Assembly (NCBI GenBank): GCA_963681505.1
Contig: OY811977.1
Span: 654,001 to 718,000 of the forward strand
Length of the DNA: 64,000 bases
Direction: 5' to 3'
From: Eunapius fragilis
Taxonomy: Eukaryota; Porifera; Demospongiae; Spongillida; Spongillidae
Every line of letters begins with the position of its first letter. The stretch's first letter is position 1. Below the pieces are notes generated by a model that saw only the letters and a list, made by a program, of their open reading frames with translations, was not told the DNA's origin and made no database searches. Made by a program: the position numbers and the translations under genes. Of this stretch, positions 52,001 through 62,762 are shown one piece after another.

Positions 52001-53750
52001 TGGACCAATTGCTCCCAATTGCTCCCGCGGGAGCGATTGGGAGCAATTCGTTTGGACCAATTGCTCCCAATTGCTCCCGCGGGAGCGATTGGGAGCAATT
52101 CGTTTGGACCAATTGCGCCCATTTGCTCCCGCGGGAGCGATTAGGAGCAATTCGTTTGGACCAATTGCTCCCAATTGCTCCCGCGGGAGCAATTCGGAGC
52201 AAATAGTTTGGACCAATTGCTCCCAATTGCCCCCGCATTCGTTTGGACCAATGGCTATCAGTTGCTCCCGCGGGAGCGATTGGGAGCAATTCGTTTGGAC
52301 CAATTGCTCCCAATTGAACCCGCGGGAGCGATTGGGAGCAATTCGTTTGGACCAATTGCTCCCAATTGCTCCCGCGGGAGGGATTAGGAGCAATTCGCTT
52401 GGACCAATTGCACCCAATTGCTCCCGCGGGAGCAATTCGGAGCAATTCGTTTGGACCAATTGCTCCCAATAGCTGCCGCGGGAGCGATTGGGAGTGATTC
52501 GTTTGGACAAATTGCTATCAATTGCTCCCGCGGGAGCGATAGGGAGCAATTCGTTTGGACCAATTGCTCCCAATTGCTCTCGCGGGAGCGATTGGGAGCA
52601 ATTCGTATGGACCAATTGCTCCCAATTGCTCCCGCGGGAGCGATTGGGAGCAATTCGTTTGGACCAATTGCTCCCAATTGCTCCCGCGGGAGCATTAGGA
52701 GCAGTTTGTTTGGACCAATTGCTCGCAATTGCTTCCGCGGGAGCGATTGGGAGCAATTCGTTTGAACCAATTGCTCCCGTGGGAGCGATTGGGAGCAATT
52801 CGTTTGGACCAAATGCTCCCAATTGCTACCGCGGGAGCGATTGGGAGCAATTCGTATGGACCAATTGCTCCCAATTGCTCCCGCGGGAGCAATTCGGAGC
52901 AATTAGTTTGGACCAATTGCTCCCAATTGCCCCCGCATATTCGTTTGGACAAATTGCTCCCAATTGCACCCGCGGGGGCGATTCGGAGCAATTCGCATCG
53001 ACCAATTCCTCCCAATTGCTCCCGCGGGAGCGATTCGGAGCAATTCGTTTGGACCAATTGCTCCCGTGGGAGAGATTGGGAGCAATTCGTCTGGCCCATT
53101 TGCTCCCAATTGCTCCCGCGGGAGCGATTGGGAGCAATTCGTATGGACCAATTGCTCCCAATTGCTCCCGCGGAAGCGATTGGGAGCAATTCGTTTGGAC
53201 CAATTGCACCCAATTGCTCCCGCGGGACGATTCGAAGCAATTCGTTTGGACCAATTGCTCCCAATTGCTCCCGCAGGAGCGATTGGGAGCAATTCGTTTG
53301 GACCAATTGCTCCCAATTGCTCCCGAGAGAGCGATTCGGAGCAATTCGTTTGGACCAATTGATCCCAATTGCTCCCGCGGGAGCGATTCGGAGCAATTCG
53401 TTTGGACCAATTGCTCCCAATAGCTGCCGCGGGAGCGATTGGGAGTAATTCGTTTGGACAAATTGCTATCAATTGCTCCCGCGGGAGCGATTGGGAGCAA
53501 TTCGTTTGGACCAATTGCTCCCAATTGCTCCCGCGGGAGTGATTCGATGCAATTCGTTTGGACCAATTGCTCCCAATTGCTTCCGCGGGAGCGATTGGGA
53601 GCAATTCGATTGGACCAATTGCTCCCAAATGCTCCCGCGGGAGCGATTCGGAGCAATTCGTTTGGACCAATTGCTCCCAATTGCTCCCGCGGGAGCGATT
53701 GGGAGCAATTCGTTTGGACCAATTGCTCCCAATTGCTCCCGCGGGAGTGA
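49100..53750 (+). repeat. 2,842-bp offset repeat with nested 642-bp tandem duplication
   Basis: Markers at about 49,853-50,606 recur at 52,695-53,448 (offset 2,842 bp), including the rare CGCATATTCG monomer at about 50,093 and 52,935. Between them, 50,909-51,550 is repeated at 51,551-52,192 with an offset of 642 bp. Confidence 0.8.
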
Positions 53751-55099
53751 TTGGGAGCAATTCATATGGACCAATTTCTCCCAATTGCTCCCGCGGGAGC
53801 GATTAGGAGCAATTCGTTTGGACCAATTGCTCCCAATTGCTCCCGCGGGAGCGATTGGGAGCAATTCGTTTGGACCAATTGTTCCCAAATTCTCCTGCGG
53901 GAGCGATTAGGAGCAATTCGTTTGGACCAATTGCTCCCAATTGCTCCCGCGGGAGCGATTCGGAGCAATTCGTTTGGACCAATTGCTCCCAATTGCTCCC
54001 GCGGGAGCGATTCGGAGCAATTCGTTTGGACCAATTGCTCCCAATAGCTCCCGCGGGAGCGATTGGGAGCAATCCGTTTGGACCAATTGCTATCAATTGC
54101 TCCTGCGGGAGCGATTGGGAGCAATTCGTTTGGACCAATTGCTCCCAATTGCTACCGCGTGAGCGAATCGAAGCAATTCGTTTGGACCAATTGCTCCCAT
54201 TTGCTCCCGCGGGAGCGATTGGGAGCAATTCGTTTGGACCAACTGCTCCCAATTGCTCCCGCGGGAGCGATTCGGAGCAATTCATTTAGACCAATTGCTC
54301 CCAATTGCTCCCGCGGGAGCGATTGGGAGCAATTCGTTTGGACCAATTGCTCCCAATTGCTCCCACTGGAGCGATTGGGAGCAATTCGTATGGACCAATT
54401 GCTCCCATTTGCTCCCGCGGGAGCGATTGGGAGCAATTCGTTTGCTCCCAATTGCTCCCGCGGGAGCGATTGGGAGCAATTCGTTTGCACCAATTGCTCC
54501 CAATTGCTCCCGCGGGAGCATTAGGAGGAATTTGTTTGGACCAATTGCTCCCAATTGCTCAATTAGGAGCAATTCGCTTGGACCAATTGCACCCAATTGC
54601 TCCCGCGGGAGCAATTCGGAGCAATTAGTTTGGACCAATTGCTCCCAATTGCTTTCGCGGGAACGATTCAGAGCAATTCGTTAGGACCAATTGCTCCCAA
54701 TTGCTCTCGCGGGTGCGATTCGGAGCAATTAGTTTAGACCAATCGTTTGGGCCAATTGCTCCCAATTGCTCCTGCGGGAGCGTTTCGGAGGAATTCGTTT
54801 GGACCATATGCTCCCAATTGCTCCCGCGGGAGCGATTGGGAGCAATTCGTTTGGACCAATTGCTCCCAATTGCCCCCGCATTCGTTTGGACAAATTGCTC
54901 CCAATTGCTCCCGCGGGGGCGATTCGGAGCAATTCGCTTGGACCAATTGCTCCCAATTGCTCCCGTGGGAGCGATTGGGAGCAATTCGTTTGGACCAATT
55001 GCTCCCAATTGCTCCCGCGGGAGCGATTGGGAGCAATTCGTTTGGACCAATTGCTCCCAATTGCTCCCGCAAGACGATTCAAAGCAATTCGTTTGGACC

Positions 55100-58000
55100 A
55101 ATTGCTCCCAATTGCTCCCGCGGGAGCGATAGGGAGCAATTCGTTTGGACCAATTGCTCCCAATTGCTCCCGAGAGAGCGATTCGGAGCAATTCGTTAGG
55201 ACCAATTGATCCCAATTGCTCCCGCGGGAGCAATTCGGAGCAATTAGTTTGGACCAATTGCTCCCAATTGCCCCTGCATTCGTTTGGACAAATTGCTCCC
55301 AATTGCACCCGCGGGGGTGATTCGGAGCAATTCGCTTGGACCAATTGCTCCCAATTGCTCCCGCGGGAGCGATTCGGAGCAATTCGTATGGACCAATTAC
55401 TCCCGCGGGAGCGATTGGGAGCAATTCGTTTGGACCAATTGCTCCCAATTGCTCCCGCGGGAGCGATTGGGAGCAATTCGTATGGACCAATTGCTCCCAA
55501 TTGCTCCCGCGGGAGCAATTCGGAGCAATTAGTTTGGACCAATTGCTCCCAATTGCCCCCGCATTCGTTTGGACAAATTGCTCCCAATTGCTCCCGCGGG
55601 GGCGATTCGGAGCAATTCGCTTGGACCAATTGCTCCCAATTGCTCCCGCAGGAGCGATTCGGAGCAATTCGTTTGGACCAATTGCTCCCAATTGCTCCCG
55701 CGGGAACGATTGGGAGCAATTCGTTTGGACCAATTGCTCCCAATTGCTCCCGCGGGAGGAGCAATTCGTTTGGACCAATTGCTCCCAATTGCTCCCGCGG
55801 GAGCGATTGGGAGCAATTCGTTTGGACCAATTGCTCCCAATTGCTCCCGCGGGAGCGATTAGGAGCAATTCGTTTGGACCATTGCTCCCAATTGCTCCCG
55901 CGGGAGCAATTCGGAGCAATTAGTTTGGACCAATTGCTCCCAATTGCCCCCGCATTCGTTTGGACCAATTGCTCCCATTTGCTCCCGCGGGAGCGATTGG
56001 GAGCAATTCGTTTGGACCAATTGCTCCCAATTGCTCCCGCGGGAGCGATTCGGAGCATTTCGTTTGGACCAATTGCTCCCAATTGCTCCCGCGGGAGCAA
56101 TTCGGAGCAATTAGTTTGGACCAATTGCTCCCAATTGCCCCCGCATTCGTTTGGACCAATTGCTCCCAATTGCTCCCGCGGGAGCGATTCGGAGCAACTC
56201 GTTTGGACCAATTGCTCCCATTTGCTCCAGCGGGAGCGATTGGGAGCAATTCGTTTGGACCAATTGCTCCCAATTGCTCCCGCGGGAGTGATTCGGAGCA
56301 TTTCGTTTGGACCAATTGCTCCCAATTGCTCCCGCGGGAGCGATTCGGAGCAATTCGTTTGGACCAATTGCTCCCAATTGCTCCCGCGGGAGCGATTCGG
56401 AGCAATTCGTTTGGACCAATTGCTCCCAATAGCTGCCGCGGGAGCGATTGGGAGTAATTCGTTTGGACAAATTTCTATCAATTGCTCCCGCGGGAGCGAT
56501 TGGGAGCAATTCGTTTGGACCAATTGCTCCCAATTGCTCCCGCGGGAGCGATTCGAAGCAATTCGTTTGGACCAATTGCTCCCAATTGCTCCCGCGGGAG
56601 CGATTGGGAGCAATTCGATTGGACCAATTGCTCCCAATTGCTCCCGCGGGAGCGATTTGGAGCAATTCGTTTAGACCAATTGCTCGAAATTGCTCCCGCG
56701 GGAGCGATTGGGAGCAATTCGTTTGGACCAATTGCTCCCAATTGCTCCCGCGGGAGCGATTGGGAGCAATTCGAATGGACCAATTGCTCCCAATTGCTCC
56801 CGTGGGAGCGATTGGGAGCAATTCGTTTGGACCAATTGCTCCCAATTGCTCCCGCGGGAGCATTAGGAGCAATTTGTTTGGACCAATTGCTCCCAATTGC
56901 TCCCGCGGGAGCGATTGGGAGCAATTCGTTTGAACCAATTGCTCTCGTGGGAGCGATTGGGAGCAATTCGTTTGGACCAATTGATCCCAATTGCCCCCGC
57001 ATTCGTTTGGAAAAATTGCACCCAATTGCACCCGCGGGGGCGATTCGGAGCAATTCGCTTGGACCAATTGCTCCCAATTGCTCCCGCGGGAGCGATTCGG
57101 AGCAATTCGTTTGGACCAATTGCTCCCGCGGGAGCGATTGGGAGCAATTCGTTGGGACCAATTGCTCCCAATTACCCCCGCATTCGTTTGGACAAATTGC
57201 TCCCAATTGCTCCCGCGGGGGCGATTCGGAGCAATTCGCTTGGACCAAATGCTCCCAATTGCTCCCGCGGGAGCGATTCGGAGCAATTCGTTTGGACCAA
57301 TTGCTCCCAATTGCTCCCGCGGGAGCGATTGGGAGCAATTCATATGGACCAATTGCTCCCAATTGCTCCCGCGGGAGCAATTGGGAGCAATTCGTTTGGA
57401 CCAATTGCTCCCAATTGCTCCCGCGGGAGCGATTTGGAGCAATTCGTTTGGACCAATTGCTCCCAATTGCTCCCGCGGGAGCGATTGGGAGCAATTCGTT
57501 TGGACAAATTGCTCCCAATTGTACCCGCGGGAGCGATTGGGAGCAATTCGTTTGGACCAATTGCTCCCATTTGCTCCAGCGGGAGCGTTTGGGAGCAATT
57601 CGTTTGGACCAATTGCTCCCAATTGCTCCCGCGGGAGCGATTAGGAGCAATTCGCTTGGACCAATTGCACCCAATTGCTCCCGCGGGAGCATTTCGGAGC
57701 AATTAGTTTGGACCAATTGCTCCCAATTGCCCCCGCATTCGTTTGGAAAAATTGCTCCCAATTGCTCCCGCGGGGGCGATTCGGAGCAATTCGCTTGGAC
57801 CAATTGCTCCCAATTGCTCCCGCGGGAGCGATTGGGAGCAATTCGTTTGGACCAATTGCTCCCAATTGCTCCCGAGAGAGCGATTCGGAGCAATTCGTTT
57901 GGACCTATAGCTCCCAATTGCTCCCGCGGGAGCAATTGGGAGCAATTCGTTTGGACCAATTGCTCCCAATTGCTCCCGCGGGACTATTCGAAGCAATTCG

Positions 58001-60229
58001 TTTTAACCAATTGCTCCCAATTGTTCCCGTGGGAGCGATTGGGAGCAATTCGTTTGGACCAATTGCTCCCAATTGCTCCCGAGAGAGCGATTCGGAGCAA
58101 TTCGTTTGGACCAATTGATCCCAATTGCTCCCGCGGGAGCAATTCGGAGCAATTTGTTTGGACCAATTGCTCCCAATTGCCCCCGCATTGGATTGGAAAA
58201 ATTGCTCCCAATTGCACCCGCGGGGGCGATTCGGAGCAATTCGTTTGGACCAATTGCTCCCGCGGGAGCGATTGGGAGCAATTCGTTTGGACCAATTGCT
58301 CCCAGTTGCTCCCGCGGGAGCGATTGGGAGCAATTCGTATGGACCAATTGCTCCCAATTGCTCCCGCATTCGTTTGGACAAATAGCTCCCAATTGCTCCC
58401 GCGGGGGCGATTTGGAGCAATTCGCTTGGACCAATTGCTCCCAATTGCTCCCGCGGGAGCGATTGGGAGCAATTCGTTTGGACCAATTGCTCCCAATTGC
58501 TCCCGCGGGAGCGATTGGGACCAATTGGAATGGACCAATTGCTCCCAATTGCTCCCGCGGGAGCGATTGGGAGCAATTCATATGGACCAATTGGTCCCAA
58601 TTTCTCCCGCGGGAGCGATTGGGAGCAATTCGTTTTGACCAATTGCTCCCAATTGCTCCCGCGGGAGCGATTGGGAGCAATTCGTTTGGACCAATTGCTC
58701 CCAATTGCTCCCGAGAGAGCGATTTGGAACAATACGTTTGGACCAATTGATCCCAATTGCCCCTGCATTCGTTTGGAAAAATTGCTCCCAATTGCACCCG
58801 CGGGGGCGATTCGGAGCAATTCGCTTGGACCAATTGCTCCCAATTGCTCCCGCGGGAGCGATTCGGAGCAATTCGTTTGGACCAATTGCTCCCGCGGGAG
58901 CGATTGGGAGCAATTCGTTTGGACCAATTGCTCCCAATTGCCCCCGCATTCGTTTGGACAAATTGCTCCCAATTGCTCCCGCGGGGGCGATTCGGAGCAA
59001 TTCGCTTGGACCAATTGCTCCCAATTGCTCCCGCGGGAGCGATTCGGAGCAATTCGTTTGGACCAATTGCTCCCAATTGCTCCCGCTGTAGCGATTCGGA
59101 GCAATTCGTTTGGACCAATTGCTCCCAATTGCTCCCGCGGGAGCGATTGGGAGCAATTCATATGAACCAATTGCTCCCGCGGGAGCAATTGGGAGCAATT
59201 CGTTTGGACCAATTGCTCCCAATTGCTCCCGCAGGAGCGATTTGGAGCAATTCGTTTGGACCAATTGCTCCCAATTGCTCCCGCGGGAGCGATTGGGAGC
59301 AATTCGTTTGGACAAATTGCTCCCAATTGCTCCCGCGGGAGCGATTGGGAGCAATTCGCTTGGACCAATTGCTCCCATTTGCTCCAGCGAGAGCGATTGG
59401 GAGCAATTCGTTTGGACCAATTGCTCCCAATTGCTCCCGCGGGAGCGATTCGGAGCAATTCGTTTGGACCAATTGCTCCCAATTGCTCCCGCGGGAGCGA
59501 TTCGGAGCAATTCGTTTGGACCAATTGCTCCCAATTGCTCCCGCAGGAGCGATTTGGAGCAATTCGTTTGGACCAATTGCTCCCAATTGCTCCCGCGGGA
59601 GCGATTGGGAGCAATTCGTTTGGACCAATTGCTCCCAATTGCTCCCGAGAGAGCGATTCGGAGCAATTCGTTTGGACCAATTGATCCCAATTGCCCCCGC
59701 ATTCGTTTGGAAAAATTGCTACCAATTGCACCCGCGGGGGCGATTCGGAGCAATTCGCTTGGACCAATTGCTCCCAATTGCTCCCGCGGGAGCAATTCGG
59801 AGCAATTCGTTTGGACCAATTGCTCCCGCGGGAGCGATTGGGAGCAATTCGTTTGGACCAATTGCTCCCAGTTGCTCCCGCGGGAGCGATTGGGAGCAAT
59901 TCGTATGGACCAATTGCTCCCGCGGGAGCAATTCGGAGCAATTAGTTTGGACCAATTGCTCCCAATTGCCCCCGCATTCGTTTGGACAAATTGCTCCCAA
60001 TTGCTCTCGCAGGGGCGATTCGGAGGAATTCGCTTGGACCAATTGCTCCCAATTGCTCCCGCGGGAGCGATTCGGAGCAATTCGTTTGGACCAATTGCTC
60101 CCGCGGGAGCGATTGGGAGCAATTCGTTTTGACCAATTGCTCCCAATTGCTCCCGCGGGAGCGATTGGGAGCAATTCGTATGGACCAATTGCTCCCAATT
60201 GCTCCCGCGGGAGCAATTCGGAGCAATTA
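55100..60229 (+). repeat. divergent right edge of the 52-bp array
   Basis: This part lacks the long exact duplications seen elsewhere. It holds private variants, notably the 35-bp-type monomer followed by TTTGGAAAAATTGC at about 57,006, 57,745, 58,773 and 59,705, and a related form with GATTGGAAAAATTGC at about 58,190. It still has loose repeats, such as resemblance of about 57.2-57.7 kb to 59.1-59.5 kb. Lower homogeneity near an array end is expected from unequal exchange. Confidence 0.7.
57351..57392. repeat. perfect 42-bp palindrome (X-X-GC-X'-X')
   Basis: At this monomer the usual GATT in the first X' is AATT, so X-X-GC-X'-X' is self-complementary over all 42 bases with no loop. Most other monomers have one mismatched pair in this stretch. 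It can form a cruciform with 21-bp arms without mismatch. Confidence 0.95.
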
Positions 60230-60414
60230 GAACCACTAATGTATTTGAATGGTACAGCCAATCCAATGAGCTGATTATAGAGGAGGCATTATTGTGTAAA
60301 AGAAAACAGGTTACTCGTTCGTTCCATTAAGAAGGATCGCAACTCCACTAGTTTGTTAAATTGACACCTTGGTGGGAAGATAGCCAATTTTCTCCCATAG
60401 AAATGTATGGGAGG
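60220..60414. other. junction between the two satellites and first, degenerate 185-bp monomer
   Basis: The 52-bp array ends in GGAGCAATTAG at about 60,230, where TTTGGACC would be expected, and continues directly as AACCACTAATGTATTTG, a 185-bp monomer in its normal register. No transposon, target-site duplication or unique spacer is visible. This first monomer is the most divergent one (TGTGTAAAAG, CCATTAAGAAGGATCG, TTGACACC), as expected at an array edge. Confidence 0.88.
60392..60413. repeat. small hairpin present in most 185-bp monomers
   Basis: CTCCCATA, a six-base loop GAAATG, then TATGGGAG: an 8-bp perfect stem. It recurs in most monomers at the same place just before GGAACCACT; some have one or two changes in the stem (for example CTCCCACAG...TAGGGGAG at about 60,762 and ATGGTAGG near 61,147). 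The stem reuses the CTCCC/GGGAG core seen in the 52-bp repeat. Confidence 0.85.
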
Positions 60415-60544
60415 GAACCACTAATCTATTTGCATCGTACAGCCAAACCAATGAGCTGAATATATAGGAGGCATTATTTAGAGAAAGAAGACAGGTTACT
60501 CGTTCGTTCCATGACTAAATATGGCAACTCCACTAGTTTGTTAA

Positions 60545-62762
60545 ATTAACACCGTGGTTGGAACATAGCCAATTTTCTCCCATAGAAATGTATGGGAGGG
60601 AACCACTAATCTATATGCATCGTACAGCCAAACCAATGAGCAGAATATATAGGAGGCGTTATTTAGAGAAAGAAAACAGGTTACTCGTTCGTTCCATGAA
60701 TACATATATCAACTCCACTAGTTTGTTAAATTAACACCGTGGTTGGAACATTGCCAATTGTCTCCCACAGAAATGTAGGGGAGGGAACCAATAATCTATT
60801 TGCATCGTACAGCCAAGCCAATGTGCTGCATATATTGAAGGCATAACTTAGAGAAAGAAAATAGGTTACTCGTTCGTTCCATGAATACATATCGCAACTC
60901 CACTAGTTTGTTAAAATAACACCTTGGTTGGAACATAGATAATTTACTCCCATAGAAATGTATGGGGGGAACTACTAATCTATTTGCATCGTACAGCCAA
61001 ACCAATATGCTGAATAAATAGGAGGCATTATTTAGAGAAAGAAAACAGGTTACTTGTTCGTTCCATGAATACATATCGCAATTCCACTAGTTTGTTAAAT
61101 TAACACCTTGGTTGGAACATAGATACTTTTCTCCCATAGAAATGTATGGTAGGGAACCACTTATCTATTTGCATCGTACAGCCAAACCAATGAACTGAAT
61201 AAACAGGAGGCATTATTTAGAGAAAGAAAACAGGTTACTTGTTCGTTCCATGAATACATATCGCAACTCCACTAGTTTGTTAAATTAACACCTTGATTGG
61301 AACATAGATACTTTTCTCCCATAGAAATGTATGGTAGGGAACCACTAATCTATTTGCATCGTACAGCGAAACCAATGAACTGAATATATAGGAGGCATTA
61401 TTTAGAGAAAGAAAACAGGTTACTCGTTCGTTCCATGAATACATATCGCAATTCCACTAGTTTGTTAAATTAACACTTTGGTGGGAAGATAACCAATTTT
61501 CTCCCATAGAAATGTATGGGAGGGAACCACTAATCTATATGCATCGTACAGCCAAATCAATGTGCTGAATATATTGGAAGCATTATTTAGAGAAAGAAAA
61601 CAGGTTACTCGTTCGTTCCATGATTACATATCGCAACTCCACTAGTTTGTTTAATTAACACCGTGGTTGGAACATAGCCAATTTTCTCCCATAGAAATGT
61701 ATGGGAGGGAACCACTAATCTATATGCATCGTACAGCCAAACCAATGAGCAGAATATATAGGAGGCGTTATTTAGAGAAAGAAAACAGGTTACTCGTTCG
61801 TTCCATGAATACATATATCAACTCCACTAGTTTGTTAAATTAACACCGTGGTTGGAACATTGCCAATTGTCTCCCACAGAAATGTAGGGGAGGGAACCAA
61901 TAATCTATTTGCATCGTACAGCCAAGCCAATGTGCTGCATATATTGAAGGCATAACTTAGAGAAAGAAAATAGGTTACTCGTTCGTTCCATGAATACATA
62001 TCGCAACTCCACTAGTTTGTTAAAATAACACCTTGGTTGGAACATAGATAATTTACTCCCATAGAAATGTATGGGGGGAACTACTAATCTATTTGCATCG
62101 TACAGCCAAACCAATATGCTGAATAAATAGGAGGCATTATTTAGAGAAAGAAAACAGGTTACTTGTTCGTTCCATGAATACATATCGCAATTCCACTAGT
62201 TTGTTAAATTAACACCTTGGTTGGAACATAGATACTTTTCTCCCATAGAAATGTATGGTAGGGAACCACTTATCTATTTGCATCGTACAGCCAAACCAAT
62301 GAACTGAATAAACAGGAGGCATTATTTAGAGAAAGAAAACAGGTTACTTGTTCGTTCCATGAATACATATCGCAACTCCACTAGTTTGTTAAATTAACAC
62401 CTTGGTTGGAACATAGATACTTTTCTCCCATAGAAATGTATGGTAGGGAACCACTAATCTATTTGCATCGTACAGCGAAACCAATGAACTGAATATATAG
62501 GAGGCATTATTTAGAGAAAGAAAACAGGTTACTCGTTCGTTCCATGAATACATATCGCAATTCCACTAGTTTGTTAAATTAACACTTTGGTGGGAAGATA
62601 ACCAATTTTCTCCCATAGAAATGTATGGGAGGGAACCACTAATCTATATGCATCGTACAGCCAAATCAATGTGCTGAATATATTGGAAGCATTATTTAGA
62701 GAAAGAAAACAGGTTACTCGTTCGTTCCATGATTACATATCGCAACTCCACTAGTTTGTTTA
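60545..62762 (+). repeat. 1,109-bp six-monomer tandem duplication in the 185-bp satellite
   Basis: About 60,545-61,653 and 61,654-62,762 are nearly identical six-monomer blocks at an offset of 1,109 bp, and the match continues to about 62,857. They share rare variants such as CTCCCACAGAAATGTAGGGG and ATGGGGGGAACTACTAATC. One difference I saw is CCTTGATTGG at about 61,291 against CCTTGGTTGG in the second copy. Confidence 0.88.

Larger units (their letters stand above)
44443..60229 (+). repeat. 52-bp satellite array, plus-oriented block 4 up to the array edge
   Basis: Plus-oriented monomers from the last orientation switch to the junction with the 185-bp satellite, about 300 copies. 44.4-48.3 kb matches 22.7-26.7 kb (offset 21,707, later 21,603 bp). 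48.62-50.78 kb matches 0.40-2.56 kb (offset 48,221 bp). About 53.8-55.0 kb matches 3.5-4.7 kb (offset 50,329 bp). From about 55.1 kb to the edge the long exact duplications disappear and variants become more irregular. No gene is visible. Confidence 0.95.

Noticed and set aside
1-60229. Many long open reading frames (up to 795 codons) on both strands, including repeat-rich proteins with SNW, SRGS and LLPIAPAG motifs
   Set aside because: They follow from a stop-free, palindromic 52-bp unit. Frames overlap on both strands, begin at variant-created ATGs, end at variant-created stops, shift phase with the 35- and 42-bp units, and show no conserved frame between duplicated copies.
1-60229. CRISPR-like array of short palindromic repeats
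   Set aside because: There are no unique spacers: the whole 52-bp unit repeats, no cas-like gene is present, and the scale (over 1,000 units, with inversions and higher-order duplications) is that of a satellite.
1-60229. G-quadruplex or i-motif array from the GGG/CCC runs
   Set aside because: Each strand has only two usable GGG runs close together per monomer (seven-base loop) and the next is most of a monomer away, so four short-spaced runs do not occur.
1-60229. SacII-like CCGCGG centres and CAATTG sites as regulatory operators
   Set aside because: They are part of every monomer and have no adjacent gene or promoter. They are useful only as landmarks of the repeat.
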